64,000 nt of DNA. Origin: Cylindrospermum sp. FACHB-282 (GTDB lineage Bacteria > Cyanobacteriota > Cyanobacteriia > Cyanobacteriales > Nostocaceae). How positions within the stretch are numbered: the stretch's first letter is position 1; each line of letters starts with the position of its first letter. Location of the stretch: positions 124,001 through 188,000 of the forward strand of contig NZ_JACJRJ010000003.1 in assembly GCF_014697195.1 (NCBI RefSeq), written 5' to 3'. Positions 38,509 through 47,611 of the stretch are shown in pieces. A program made the translations under genes and the position numbers. The notes beneath the pieces are model-generated. The model ran no database searches. It was given only the letters and a program-made list of their open reading frames with translations, and was not told the DNA's origin.

Positions 38509-39351
38509 ATGCAAAACCGCAACTTTAAATCTACCAACACGGCTACAAGCACAATCAGCCGTCAGCCTTTCCTAGAAATTAAGGATGTTTGCAAAGTCTA
38601 TCCCACCAAGAAAGGGCCATTTACCGTCCTTGATGGTGTTAACCTCAACGTTGAAAAAGGCGAATTTCTTTGCGTTATCGGCCACTCTGGTTGTGGAAAG
38701 TCAACGCTGTTAAATATGGTTTCTGGTTTCAACTTTCCCACCACCGGACAAGTGCTGTTAGAAGGAGAACCAATTACCAAACCAGGCCCTGACAGAATGG
38801 TGGTTTTCCAAAATTATGCCTTATTACCTTGGCGGACTGCCTTTGAAAATATTTATTTGGCTGTAAATGCTGTTTACCCCACCAAACCAGAAGCAGAAAA
38901 ACGGGCTATTGTGCGGGATCATTTGGCCATGGTGGGTTTAGGTGACGCCATGGAAAAGAAACCCATGCAAATGTCTGGGGGGATGAGACAGCGGGTTTCT
39001 ATCGCCCGTGCTTTGGCTATTCGTCCGAAAGTGCTGATTTTAGATGAACCTTTTGGGGCGTTGGATGCTATCACTAAGGAAGAATTACAGGAAGAGTTGC
39101 TGAAAATTTGGGGTGATAATCGTTGTACGGTGCTGATGATTACCCATGATATTGATGAGGCGCTATTTTTGGCTGATAAGTTGGTGATGATGACCAATGG
39201 CCCTCATGCGAAAATTGGGGAAGTGATGGAAATTCCCTTTGCAAGGCCACGCGATCGCGCCAGAATTATGGAAGATCCTCAATATTACCAACTCCGTAAC
39301 TATGCTTTAGATTTCTTGTTTAATCGCTTTGCCCATGATGATGTAGGTTAA
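38509..39351 (+). CDS. cmpD: Bicarbonate ABC transporter ATPase CmpD
   Basis: A 280-residue ABC ATPase: after a Thr/Ser-rich start comes PFLEIKDVCKVYPTKKGPFTVL, Walker A GHSGCGKSTLLNMVSGF, MVVFQNYALLPWRT, signature MSGGMRQRVSIARAL, Walker B VLILDEPFGALDAIT and VLMITHDIDEALFLAD. It ends DFLFNRFAHDD, the CmpD/NrtD tail. It pairs with CmpC on the CmpB permease. A 217-base repeat block separates it from cmpC, and no Shine-Dalgarno is evident. No cyanase or nitrate reductase gene follows, again pointing away from a nitrate operon. Confidence 0.87.
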   Translation: MQNRNFKSTNTATSTISRQPFLEIKDVCKVYPTKKGPFTVLDGVNLNVEKGEFLCVIGHSGCGKSTLLNMVSGFNFPTTGQVLLEGEPITKPGPDRMVVFQNYALLPWRTAFENIYLAVNAVYPTKPEAEKRAIVRDHLAMVGLGDAMEKKPMQMSGGMRQRVSIARALAIRPKVLILDEPFGALDAITKEELQEELLKIWGDNRCTVLMITHDIDEALFLADKLVMMTNGPHAKIGEVMEIPFARPRDRARIMEDPQYYQLRNYALDFLFNRFAHDDVG

Positions 39352-39359
39352 TATACCTG

Positions 39360-39379
39360 GGGCGAATAATAGTTCGCCC
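39360..39379 (+). terminator. Hairpin after cmpD
   Basis: GGGCGAA, TAATAG loop, TTCGCCC, eight bases after the cmpD stop, followed by an AT-rich tail. Likely end of the cmp operon. Confidence 0.5.
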
Positions 39380-39563
39380 GTAGATAAAATAAAAAATTGA
39401 GATAATGATTCACTATTTAGGATTGCTATGTTGATAGTTATGAACAGCCTATAGAAAGCTATAGAAAGACATGGAAAGGTTGCACTTGAGATAATCATCT
39501 GATATGTCTTGATTGTTATCATTTTAAGAGAAGCGATTCTTTTTCCAGTCGCATTGGCTATCC

Positions 39564-41888
39564 ATGACCACAAGCATTGACTTTCTCAGCCACCTTAACC
39601 CTAGCCAACGTCAAGCCGTCGAACACTACTGCGGCCCGTTGCTAGTTGTTGCTGGCGCAGGTTCCGGTAAAACCCGTGCGCTAACTTATCGTATTGCTAA
39701 CCTGATTCTCAAAAATCGGGTAGATCCAGAAAATATCCTGGCGGTTACCTTCACCAACAAAGCCGCGAGGGAGATGAAAGAACGGATTCAACGGTTATTT
39801 GCTGAACAGTTGGCGATGTCACAACATGGTCAGCGGTTGGATTTGTTGACAGAATACCAGCAAACTCAGTTGCGATCGCAAGTTTACAAAAACACCATCA
39901 AAAATATGTGGTGTGGGACGTTCCACAGCCTATTTTCTCGCATCCTCCGTTTTGATATCGAAAAATATCAAGATGAAAAAGGACGTCGCTGGAATCGTAA
40001 TTTCTCCATCTTTGATGAATCTGACGTTCAAACTTTGATTAAAGATATCGTCACTAAACAGCTAAACCTCGACGATAAGAAATTTGATGCTCGTTCTGTT
40101 CGCTATGCTATTAGTAATGCTAAAAACCAAGGCTTATCACCCCAGCAATTCGAGCTAGAACAACCAAATTATCGCGGTAGAGTAATTGCCCAAGTCTATA
40201 ATTCCTATCAGGATAGACTAGCAGAAAATAACGCCCTTGATTTTGATGATTTGATTCTAACTCCTACCAGATTATTTCAGCAAAATGAACAAGTATTAAG
40301 TTACTGGCATCGTAAATTTTGCCATATTCTTGTAGATGAATATCAGGATACTAACCGCACTCAATACGACTTAATCCGCCTATTAGTGACAAATGGGGAA
40401 GACAGTAAGAGTGCCTGGGAATGGCAAAATCGCTCGGTTTTTGTCGTAGGTGATGCTGACCAGTCAATTTACAGCTTTAGAATGGCAGATTTCACCATTT
40501 TGCTAGAATTTCAGCAAGATTTTGGTGATGGCTTGGAGGATGATGACACCCGAACAATGGTGAAACTTGAGGAAAATTATCGCTCTTGTGAAAACATTCT
40601 CGAAGCTGCTAATGAATTAATTGAAAATAATACCCAACGGATTGATAAAGTCCTTAAACCGACGCGGGGGGCTGGTGAGAAAATTTATTTTCATAAAGCA
40701 GATAATGAAATGGAGGAAGCCGATTTTGTTATCGGTCAAATTCGGACTTTAGAATACCAAAATCCAGATATAAACTGGGGTAGTTTCGCTATACTTTATC
40801 GCACTAACGCTCAATCTCGTCCTTTTGAAGATTTATTAGTTAAATATCAAATTCCTTACACCGTTGTGGGAGGAATGAGGTTTTACGATCGCAAAGAAAT
40901 TAAAGATGTAGTCGCTTATCTACGCGCGATCGCTAACCCATCTGATACAGTTAGTTTATTACGAGTTATCAATACTCCCCGGCGAGGAATTGGCAGAACC
41001 ACTATTGAAGCTTTGATCAACGCTTCTCAGCAATTAGGGACAAACCTGTGGGAAATACTGAGCGATGAAACATCAGTTAATACCTTAGCTGGAAGGGCAA
41101 CAAAAGCCGTAAATGGCTTTGCCCAAATGATTCAAAAATGGCAAGGAAATATTGCCACCATGCCCGTTACAGAGGTGGTAAATGGCATTATCGAAGACTC
41201 TGGTTACGTCCAAGACTTGATGAATCAAGGCACAGATGAAGCCACCGATAGGGTGCAAAACGTCCAGGAACTTTACAACGCCGCCCTGCAATTTCAAGAA
41301 GAAAACGAAGAGGTTAGCTTGCAAGCATTCCTGCAAAGTGCTGCCCTCAGTTCCGATTTGGATAACTTAAAAGAAGGGAAAGCAACCGTTTCGCTGATGA
41401 CTTTGCACGCTTCCAAAGGGCTGGAATTCCCCGTAGTCTTTTTGGTGGGGTTAGAACAGGGGCTATTTCCTAACTACCGTTCCATCAATGATCCAGCATC
41501 ATTGGAAGAAGAACGCCGTTTGTGTTATGTGGGAATTACTCGCGCCCAAGAACGGTTATTTTTATCACACGCCCGCGAACGCCGTTTATATGGTTCTCGT
41601 GAACCCGCGATGCGATCGCAATTTCTCGACGAACTACCAGAAGAGTTATTAACGAATCAACATAAAAGTAGTCGCAGTTTTACTAAAGGTGCTGCTTCGA
41701 CAAGTACCAAGCAAGATACAAAACAAAATTGGCAAGTAGGCGACAGAGTTTTACATAAAACTTTTGGCATTGGAGAAATTACCCATATTTTTGGCACAGG
41801 TAACAAGTTATCTGTAGCGATTAAATTCTCTAGTTTAGGGCAAAAAATTGTTGACCCCAGAGTAGCGCAATTACAAAAACTGGACTAA
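39564..41888 (+). CDS. pcrA: PcrA/UvrD-type superfamily 1 DNA helicase
   Basis: A 774-residue helicase beginning FLSHLNPSQRQAVEH. The SF1A motifs are in order: Q motif LNPSQRQAV, Walker A VVAGAGSGKTRAL, Ia AVTFTNKAAREMKER, II ILVDEYQDTNRTQ, III VVGDADQSIYSFR, IV YRTNAQSR, V LMTLHASKGLEF and VI EERRLCYVGITRA. The C-terminal domain (VGDRVLHKTFGIGEI) is the Tudor-like tail that contacts RNA polymerase in PcrA. It removes proteins from DNA and works in repair and transcription-coupled repair. It is a single-gene unit, and part of it is duplicated at 33228-33316. Confidence 0.94.
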   Translation: MTTSIDFLSHLNPSQRQAVEHYCGPLLVVAGAGSGKTRALTYRIANLILKNRVDPENILAVTFTNKAAREMKERIQRLFAEQLAMSQHGQRLDLLTEYQQTQLRSQVYKNTIKNMWCGTFHSLFSRILRFDIEKYQDEKGRRWNRNFSIFDESDVQTLIKDIVTKQLNLDDKKFDARSVRYAISNAKNQGLSPQQFELEQPNYRGRVIAQVYNSYQDRLAENNALDFDDLILTPTRLFQQNEQVLSYWHRKFCHILVDEYQDTNRTQYDLIRLLVTNGEDSKSAWEWQNRSVFVVGDADQSIYSFRMADFTILLEFQQDFGDGLEDDDTRTMVKLEENYRSCENILEAANELIENNTQRIDKVLKPTRGAGEKIYFHKADNEMEEADFVIGQIRTLEYQNPDINWGSFAILYRTNAQSRPFEDLLVKYQIPYTVVGGMRFYDRKEIKDVVAYLRAIANPSDTVSLLRVINTPRRGIGRTTIEALINASQQLGTNLWEILSDETSVNTLAGRATKAVNGFAQMIQKWQGNIATMPVTEVVNGIIEDSGYVQDLMNQGTDEATDRVQNVQELYNAALQFQEENEEVSLQAFLQSAALSSDLDNLKEGKATVSLMTLHASKGLEFPVVFLVGLEQGLFPNYRSINDPASLEEERRLCYVGITRAQERLFLSHARERRLYGSREPAMRSQFLDELPEELLTNQHKSSRSFTKGAASTSTKQDTKQNWQVGDRVLHKTFGIGEITHIFGTGNKLSVAIKFSSLGQKIVDPRVAQLQKLD

Positions 41889-41904
41889 ATATTTTTCATT
41901 TTCA

Positions 41905-41932
41905 GGGGTGAATTTATCAGCAAATCCACCCC
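41905..41932. terminator. Bidirectional hairpin between pcrA and higA
   Basis: GGGGTG (41905-41910) and CACCCC (41927-41932) pair, extended by ATTT/AAAT, between two convergent genes. T/A-rich flanks on both sides suit a shared terminator. Confidence 0.55.
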
Positions 41933-41942
41933 GATATTTAGT

Positions 41943-42344
41943 CTACAAAAACAGGGTATGTGATACATGGAAAAAGGTTCCTAGTGCTTTGGCTTGATTT
42001 TTACTAATACTTCTTTTGCCATTTATCACTTCTGAAGTAATACCTTTGGAACCAAAAACATCCACTATGTCTTTTTGTTTGAGTCCTCTGGCTAACATTA
42101 ACTCCTGCAATATATCTAGGGGCGTTGCGGCTTTAAGTTGATAGTGTTTATCTTCATACTGCTCAATTAGTGTTACTAGCAGTTGTAAAACTTCAACTTG
42201 TTCTGGCGTCAGGTTTTCACCTAAATCCATGAGTTTATCGACTTCGTTTAGTAGACGCTTATGCTCTGTTTCCGTGTCGATAATTCTTGGTAAAGTTTCC
42301 GCAAGTAGCTTAGAATATTCTTCTTTATTTAGTGTGCTAGTCAT
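41943..42344 (-). CDS. higA: HigA-like antitoxin with XRE helix-turn-helix
   Basis: A 133-residue protein. The N-terminal 60 residues are helical (RIIDTETEHKRLLNEVDKLMDLG). The C-terminal half has the HTH core LARGLKQKDIVDVFGSKGITSEVINGKRSISKNQAKALGTFF, typical of HigA/XRE antitoxins that bind and silence the toxin and repress their own promoter. It lies 128 bases downstream of the toxin gene on the same strand, the HigBA order (toxin first). Function is inferred from family and pairing. Confidence 0.8.
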   Translation of the reverse strand: MTSTLNKEEYSKLLAETLPRIIDTETEHKRLLNEVDKLMDLGENLTPEQVEVLQLLVTLIEQYEDKHYQLKAATPLDILQELMLARGLKQKDIVDVFGSKGITSEVINGKRSISKNQAKALGTFFHVSHTLFL

Positions 42345-42472
42345 ATAAAACCCCCTAGGGGTATAATCCTCTCAAGTTCTCTAGAGACACGGTGTTACCG
42401 TATCTCTAGATAGTTATGTTCACCAAGCTAGTCCTATCAAACTATGGAAGCAACAAAAACTCATAAGTTTCT

Positions 42473-42760
42473 TCATTTCTTCCACTTTCCTTCATCATAG
42501 TCACTATGAGTTAATACAGATTCAATCTTAATCGTCTTTGCTATATATGTAATTTTGGCAATTAATCGATACTTGTTTCCTCCTATATTAAAGACTGTGT
42601 ATCCTTCTACAAAATCTGCATGAGGGTATACTTCCCTTACATCTATAATATGTTTCCACTCTGCCTTTTCAGCAATCTGATGCCATACATCAAGAGGAAC
42701 CTCAGCATCAGGATGAACTTGACCAAATTCAGATAGGTATTCGATACCAATAATTTTCAT
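42473..42760 (-). CDS. higB: HigB-type mRNA interferase toxin
   Basis: A 95-residue protein with the HigB-family segments AEWKHIIDVREVYPHADFV, then YTVFNIGGNKYRLIAKITYIAKTI and SVLTHSDYDEGKWK. The positively charged strand and Tyr/Asp tail fit the RelE-like ribosome-dependent RNase fold. Together with the downstream HTH protein it forms a type II toxin-antitoxin pair. The 128-base spacer between the two genes is longer than usual and may hold a separate promoter for the antitoxin. Confidence 0.82.
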   Translation of the reverse strand: MKIIGIEYLSEFGQVHPDAEVPLDVWHQIAEKAEWKHIIDVREVYPHADFVEGYTVFNIGGNKYRLIAKITYIAKTIKIESVLTHSDYDEGKWKK

Positions 42761-42933
42761 AATTTATTCCAAATAGAATTTTAACCATTTGTTTTTTCCC
42801 ATCTATTGTGATTATTCCATATAATATTCTCATAATGAGAACTAACCGTCAAGCCTCTGTAAAGTAATTTTTGAAAATCCATGTCAAATTAAGCGATCTG
42901 CTGAACTCAGCAGCGCTTCTATAGGCACATTTG

Positions 42934-43042
42934 ATCTCGTTCCCAGTCTCCGACTGGGAATGCAATCAGTGCGGCTCTGCCGCTTATACGGAAGGCGGAG
43001 CCTTGAAGCAGGCATTCCCAGCCTTTAGGCTGGGAACGAGAT
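42934..43042. repeat. CTCGTTCCCA element, second copy
   Basis: Bounded by ATCTCGTTCCCAG and CTGGGAACGAGAT (perfect 13-bp inverted repeats), 109 bp. The interior holds GACTGGGAATG, a GCGGCTCTGCCGC hairpin and GGCGGAGCC. Copy 1 lies at 38340-38447 in the cmp operon. No coding frame. Confidence 0.8.
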
Positions 43043-43092
43043 TTTAAAAGGGTTTTCGTTTAAGTTGATACTCATGCATTTTGCCTGCCCCC

Positions 43093-43113
43093 GAACAGGC
43101 GAGACGCCTGTTC
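43093..43113. repeat. Perfect palindrome GAACAGGCG-AGA-CGCCTGTTC
   Basis: A 9-bp stem with a three-base loop, downstream of the radical SAM gene. The same core occurs near 6095-6110. It may act as a terminator for the gene on the minus strand or be a dispersed REP-like repeat. Confidence 0.55.
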
Positions 43114-43146
43114 TACGGAATATTTGGGGTATTTTTTTGGAAGTCC

Positions 43147-44736
43147 CTAAACCAAGACTTGGGACTTTTCCGCCTCAAGCTGTACTGCTGCTTCCGCTTT
43201 CAGAAACTCAGCAACTTGAGCCTCAATTTGCTCGCGGACAATTTGGCGATACTCCACGAAATGCTCAATTTGGGCACAAACGGCTAAATAGCTACTCACC
43301 CCACCTGGATTATGCCGATACATATTCCACAGATTGCTCCAGAATTGCCAACGGGTATCACGTACCACACCCTGACGCCAGCAGATGACCAACAATGCCC
43401 GGAGTACCGTCAAGTTCAATGGTTTCTTAGCACCTTTGCCCTTTTTGGGATAGGTTGCTTCGCCCAAAAGGCGGTAGTGACGGTATGCGCGGTCTAAAAA
43501 CCGTGATGGTTCATACAAATCCCAAAACGCCTGCACATATTCCTGGGCGATATCTTCTAATGGTCTTGTAGGGACAAAGTTCATCAACGTAGTTTGGTTG
43601 ATGTTGGCAGATTTGCTGCGGAGTCGTCCTTCCTTAACCAATCGATGCCAGAGGGCTGTGTCAGGAAGCGCTTGCAACATACTAAATAAGGCAGTGGGAA
43701 TTGCAGTTTGCTCAACAAACTTCACAATTCGTGCCCCAGCACCTTGCTTTTCGCCATCAAAGCCAATGATGAAACCTGCCATAACTCGCAATCCTGAGCG
43801 GGTAATTTTCAGCACCGCTTCACTGAGGGAATCTCTGGTATTTTGGAATTTTTGAGTGAAGGCGAGACTTTCTTCGTCGGGGGTTTCAATACCTAGAAAA
43901 ACCGCCCCAAAATTACACGCTACCATCGAATCCATCAATTCTTGATCTTGGGCTAAATCAACTGAAGCCTCTGTCGCGAAGGAAAAGGGATATTGATGTG
44001 ACACCATCCAAGGCAGAAGTTCTTTGAGAAATAATTTGACATTACGCTTATTACCGATGAAGTTATCATCGACCATAAAAATACTGCGCCGCCAACCCAG
44101 TTCGTAGAGATAATCAAGTTCTGCTAACAGTTGCGCTGGGGCTTTAGTGCGGGGTTTACGTCCGTAAAGAACAATAATGTCGCAAAATTCGCACTGGAAG
44201 GGACATCCACGGGAAAATTGTACTGACATTTCCGCATAGGCATCAAACTCCAGCAAGTCAAAGCGAGGAATCGGAGTGCTGGTAACATCTGGCTTTACAC
44301 CGCCGGAGCGAAAGACACCTGTAGAATCACCGCGTGCGATCGCCTCCATAAATAATGGTAAGGTAATTTCCCCCTCATCCAAAATCAAATAATCCGCACC
44401 CACATCTGTCACTTCGTTGGGTAAGGCTGTCGGATAAGGGCCACCCACCGCAACACGCTTACCTCGACTCTTGGCTTCCCGAATTTGGTCTAGCAAATCC
44501 TCTTTTTGCACAATCATCGCCGACAAAATCACCAAATCAGCCCAAGCCCATTCTGCTTCCGTGATTTGACGAACATTTCTATCTACTAGCTTGTAGTCCC
44601 ATTCTTGAGGTAAAATCGCCGCAACTGTCACCAAGCCTAAAGGTGGTAGCATCGCTTTACGGTCTAACAAAGCCAGTGTTTTTTCAAACGACCAAAAACT
44701 TTTTGGAAAGAGGGGATATATAAGTAATACGTTCAT
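43147..44736 (-). CDS. B12-binding-domain radical SAM protein (DUF4070 type)
   Basis: A 529-residue enzyme. The N-terminal 140 residues are a cobalamin-binding-like Rossmann domain (MNVLLIYPLFPKSFWSF, VAVGGPYPTALPNEV). The radical SAM core follows with SRGCPFQCEFCDI (Cx3Cx2C cluster motif, about 178-185), FMVDDNFIGNKRN and MAGFIIGFDGE, and a C-terminal DUF4070-like helical domain. Such proteins perform radical methylations or rearrangements on lipids and other small molecules; some are tied to hopanoid or bacteriochlorophyll modification. The canonical DxHxxG cobalamin motif is not visible, so cobalamin may not be coordinated in the usual way. Substrate unknown. Confidence 0.85.
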   Translation of the reverse strand: MNVLLIYPLFPKSFWSFEKTLALLDRKAMLPPLGLVTVAAILPQEWDYKLVDRNVRQITEAEWAWADLVILSAMIVQKEDLLDQIREAKSRGKRVAVGGPYPTALPNEVTDVGADYLILDEGEITLPLFMEAIARGDSTGVFRSGGVKPDVTSTPIPRFDLLEFDAYAEMSVQFSRGCPFQCEFCDIIVLYGRKPRTKAPAQLLAELDYLYELGWRRSIFMVDDNFIGNKRNVKLFLKELLPWMVSHQYPFSFATEASVDLAQDQELMDSMVACNFGAVFLGIETPDEESLAFTQKFQNTRDSLSEAVLKITRSGLRVMAGFIIGFDGEKQGAGARIVKFVEQTAIPTALFSMLQALPDTALWHRLVKEGRLRSKSANINQTTLMNFVPTRPLEDIAQEYVQAFWDLYEPSRFLDRAYRHYRLLGEATYPKKGKGAKKPLNLTVLRALLVICWRQGVVRDTRWQFWSNLWNMYRHNPGGVSSYLAVCAQIEHFVEYRQIVREQIEAQVAEFLKAEAAVQLEAEKSQVLV

Positions 44737-44999
44737 TATGATGATTCAAAGCCTAAATTTTTGTTGCTGGTTTATTTCACTCAAAGACTGAAATGGTGCA
44801 AGATTGTTTCCGCTTCTAGATCAATGCAGCTAAAGCTCTATGATTGTTTGTCTGATTATAGAATAATTGCTCAACCAATCCTACCACTGATGTCTATTTA
44901 GTTTTTTGAGATATTTTTGGGTTTGAATTTATTCAAGCTAAAGGTATAAATCATCTTCTCAACTAGGACAATGGCAACAACCTAGTGATTCTGTTGCGT

Positions 45000-45287
45000 C
45001 TAAACTTGGTCAAAATGTTCAACGGTGGGAAACGGATCATAAAAATGATGAAGCAGTTTTTTCCACTCTTGATACTCAGCAGAACCTCGAAATCCCACGG
45101 TATGATCTTCTAAAGTTTCCCATCTGACAAGGAATAAATATTTGCCTTTGACTTCTATACATCTATGGAGTTCATGAGATATGTATCCATTCATGGACGA
45201 AATAATGCTAGAGGCTTGTTTGAAAGCGGCTTCAAAATCTTGCTCTAATCCAGGTTTGATATGAAGTATTACTGCTTCAAGAATCAT
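45000..45287 (-). CDS. ABM-domain (antibiotic biosynthesis monooxygenase-like) protein
   Basis: A 95-residue single-domain protein: MILEAVILHIKPGLEQDFEA, then GYISHELHRCIEVKGKYLFLVRWETLEDHTVGFRGSAEYQEWK and YDPFPTVEHF. This is the dimeric ferredoxin-like barrel of the ABM family, which includes heme-degrading and quinol monooxygenases and many proteins without known activity. It stands alone, 62 bases downstream of ptuB on the same strand, so it may be co-transcribed with the Septu pair by chance. Confidence 0.8.
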   Translation of the reverse strand: MILEAVILHIKPGLEQDFEAAFKQASSIISSMNGYISHELHRCIEVKGKYLFLVRWETLEDHTVGFRGSAEYQEWKKLLHHFYDPFPTVEHFDQV

Positions 45288-45349
45288 CTGTTTTGAGTAA
45301 ATATTTTTTTAGAGCATTCATGAATAATTATTGCATACACGATTCTAGA

Positions 45350-45991
45350 TTAAATATATTGCTTGAGAATATATGTTATCGCAGCAGAAAACTCTTCATT
45401 GTGTCCATTTTCGTCAGGTAGACAAAAGCGTTGCAGTAGCATTTCTCTCTCATCATCTGTAAGTTCCTCTAAACCTTCTAAGATACCTTCTATTGCTCCA
45501 ATACGCATTTTTTGCAGCTTATCAATATTGAGAGCAAGCTTATTAATAGTTATGTTAGCAGCAGATTTTTTATCTATAATTTCTGTTGATAAAATCTGTC
45601 CGTCTTCTGTATATATAAAGAATTCAGCGCAGTTAATATCTAGAGGTGAAACCATGAGATTGTCATCGTACCATTCATCTTTACTGCTTCCGCAGTGCAG
45701 AGGTTCTTTAGGTTCTCTTTCTCTTTGACACGAAGCTAGTATGTTTGTGTAATCTAGTGTTAGATGAGGATAGGTTTTTCTAGGTTTTAAATGTTCAATA
45801 TGGCTAGTTTTATTACTAATCAGCCTTCCACAGTAACAGCAGATATAACCTTGTTCTTGCAACAAGGAATCATGCACATCAGTTTTCTCTGGTTTGCTGA
45901 AGTTATCCCAGCTTGGACTCCAATCCTCATTTGCTAGTTTCTTCCAAGCAGTAAAGCTTTCTGGTTCCTCACGTTTTTTGATATATTTCAC
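45350..45991 (-). CDS. ptuB: Septu-type HNH nuclease PtuB
   Basis: A 213-residue protein with an HNH/zinc motif: GYICCYCGRLI, then SHIEHLKPRKTYPHLTLDYTNILASCQ, followed by HCGSSKD. This layout (C-x2-C, H-x2-H, N) is the PtuB/retron-Septu nuclease. It overlaps the upstream ATPase gene by ATGA (45988-45991), the normal ptuAB arrangement. In Septu, PtuA senses phage infection through nucleotide levels and PtuB cuts nucleic acid, killing or arresting the cell. Activity here is inferred from family and gene order. Confidence 0.85.
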   Translation of the reverse strand: MKYIKKREEPESFTAWKKLANEDWSPSWDNFSKPEKTDVHDSLLQEQGYICCYCGRLISNKTSHIEHLKPRKTYPHLTLDYTNILASCQREREPKEPLHCGSSKDEWYDDNLMVSPLDINCAEFFIYTEDGQILSTEIIDKKSAANITINKLALNIDKLQKMRIGAIEGILEGLEELTDDEREMLLQRFCLPDENGHNEEFSAAITYILKQYI

Positions 45992-47334
45992 CGCTTCAAA
46001 ATCTCTTTACGTCGAATAGATACACGCGCTTTTACTAATTCTGGCTCACTTTCTCCAATAATATCAGCAATTTGTTGAGATAATTGCCTAGCACCATCAA
46101 GATTTCCCTCTTCAATCAGTTTAAATAAATCATGTAAACTATCCTTAATTTCTAGTGGACGTTTAGGAACACCCATTAAGTCTTCTAAAATTTGATTACT
46201 ATCTCTACCATAAGAACTTTCTGGACGATTAGCGACAACACCTGTATCAGTCTTTTCTAAAATATAAATTCCTTCAGGTTTTACTTCACTAATTACCTGG
46301 GGTGAATGGGTTGTTACAATAAATTGACAATTGGGGAATGTTCTTGTCAAAGCTGGAATAATTTCCCTTTGCCATTTTGGGTGTAGATGTAGTTCAATTT
46401 CATCAATTAAAACAACACCAGCACCTTGCAGCGGTTCTTCTAAACCTGGGTTAGCAATTGCTAAACGTCTGGCTAAATCTCCTACCATTGCGAGCAAGCA
46501 TTTTTCACCATCAGATAATTGATTAATGATTAGTTCTTCACCTTGTTTTTGTACAGTCATTCTTAGATTAGGAGAACGACGCACACGCAAGTTAGAAAAT
46601 TCGGGAATTAGTGAGGAAATAGCTTGTTTTACTGCTTCTAACTGCGGATTGTAATAGTCACGATTATCTCGCAACATTTCGTTTTCTAAATCCTCTACAG
46701 ACCGAAACCATTGAAAAAATCTGTGAAAACTTATTTTTATACCATTTAATGCCTCATCATAGGCATCGATTTGTTTAAGTAGACTAATATCAATAATTCG
46801 TAAATCAATATCAATGACAGCACGGCTCACTGAATAAAAAACTCCCAATGGGATATTTAAGCTATGATTTTGTTTCGATTGATGATGTATTTTTTGAAAA
46901 AACTTTACAATTTTATTATTATAATCGCTGACTTCTTTGCTGCTAGAACTACAAAATGCTAATTTCTCTGAATCTATTGAGATTGAAATATGATTACTTG
47001 TTTCTTTATACCCATTTGTAATATCAGTCTCAGAGAAAAAGCGTTCTTTAATTTCTGGCTGTCCTGGTGTAGCTTTTTCATATTCATCAACTTTTCCCAA
47101 TTTTAGAGATTTTGGTGACGAAAATATAAATGAAAATGAATTTAAATTTGAATCTAAGGTAGGATAGACAATCTCTTTTAAAATGTTTGACAAAAGAATA
47201 GCAATACAATCAAGAATACTCGATTTACCCACACCATTAATACCAACAAACACCGTTGGTTCTTTTTCATCAAAATCCAGCGTCAAATCAGCGATTCCGC
47301 GAAACGATTGCATTTTTAACTGCTTAACTCTCAT
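45988..47334 (-). CDS. ptuA: Septu-type AAA ATPase PtuA
   Basis: A 448-residue SMC/OLD-like ATPase: Walker A VFVGINGVGKSSILDC at about 31-46, a long insertion of coiled coil and strands (about 60-260), signature QLSDGEKCLLAMVGDLARRL, Walker B GVVLIDEIELHLHPKWQ, and FIVTTHSPQVIS with the H-loop. No TOPRIM domain is visible, separating it from OLD/Gabija GajA. Immediately followed by the PtuB HNH gene. The two-gene unit is flanked by repeats at 47400-47610 and starts close to other accessory genes. Confidence 0.86.
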   Translation of the reverse strand: MRVKQLKMQSFRGIADLTLDFDEKEPTVFVGINGVGKSSILDCIAILLSNILKEIVYPTLDSNLNSFSFIFSSPKSLKLGKVDEYEKATPGQPEIKERFFSETDITNGYKETSNHISISIDSEKLAFCSSSSKEVSDYNNKIVKFFQKIHHQSKQNHSLNIPLGVFYSVSRAVIDIDLRIIDISLLKQIDAYDEALNGIKISFHRFFQWFRSVEDLENEMLRDNRDYYNPQLEAVKQAISSLIPEFSNLRVRRSPNLRMTVQKQGEELIINQLSDGEKCLLAMVGDLARRLAIANPGLEEPLQGAGVVLIDEIELHLHPKWQREIIPALTRTFPNCQFIVTTHSPQVISEVKPEGIYILEKTDTGVVANRPESSYGRDSNQILEDLMGVPKRPLEIKDSLHDLFKLIEEGNLDGARQLSQQIADIIGESEPELVKARVSIRRKEILKR

Positions 47335-47611
47335 AGCTGTAACCCAAATAAGTAAGTAGGCGAAAAGAAATCAAACTATCTTAAGTAAGATAACAAATGT
47401 TGAAATTAGTTCGTAATGAGGGCTTTGTCCATCAAAGTAGGGCTGAAGCCCTTACTACAAACCTTTAGATCTCCCTCAAAACTCCTCCTTCTCTCCGCGC
47501 CTTTGCGCCTCTGCGTGAGAAAAAATATTCCAAAAATCTACATATAGCGCAGCGAATACCCAAGAAAAACCCTCCGCGTACCTCTGCGCTAACCTTCGCG
47601 TACCTCTGCGT
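47335..47611. other. Spacer with intergenic repeat motifs
   Basis: It contains AGTAGGGCTGAAGCCCTTAC (47436-47455, a hairpin) and GCGCCTTTGCGCCTCTGCG, then CGTACCTCTGCGCTAACC and CGTACCTCTGCG-type units (47500-47610), both common dispersed repeats of Nostocales. No gene. Confidence 0.5.

Noticed and set aside
33821-39351. Nitrate transporter NrtABCD
   Set aside because: Architecture is the same, but GGQWQMPMP and SLKIKKV in the binding protein, and lack of nirA and narB, fit CmpABCD better. Not excluded; a tree would settle it.
39564-41888. Helicase partner of the nearby defence genes
   Set aside because: The protein has the full PcrA architecture including the RNA-polymerase-binding tail and looks like the housekeeping enzyme.
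45988-47334. Gabija or OLD nuclease
   Set aside because: No TOPRIM motifs follow the ATPase and the partner is an HNH protein, not a UvrD-like helicase.
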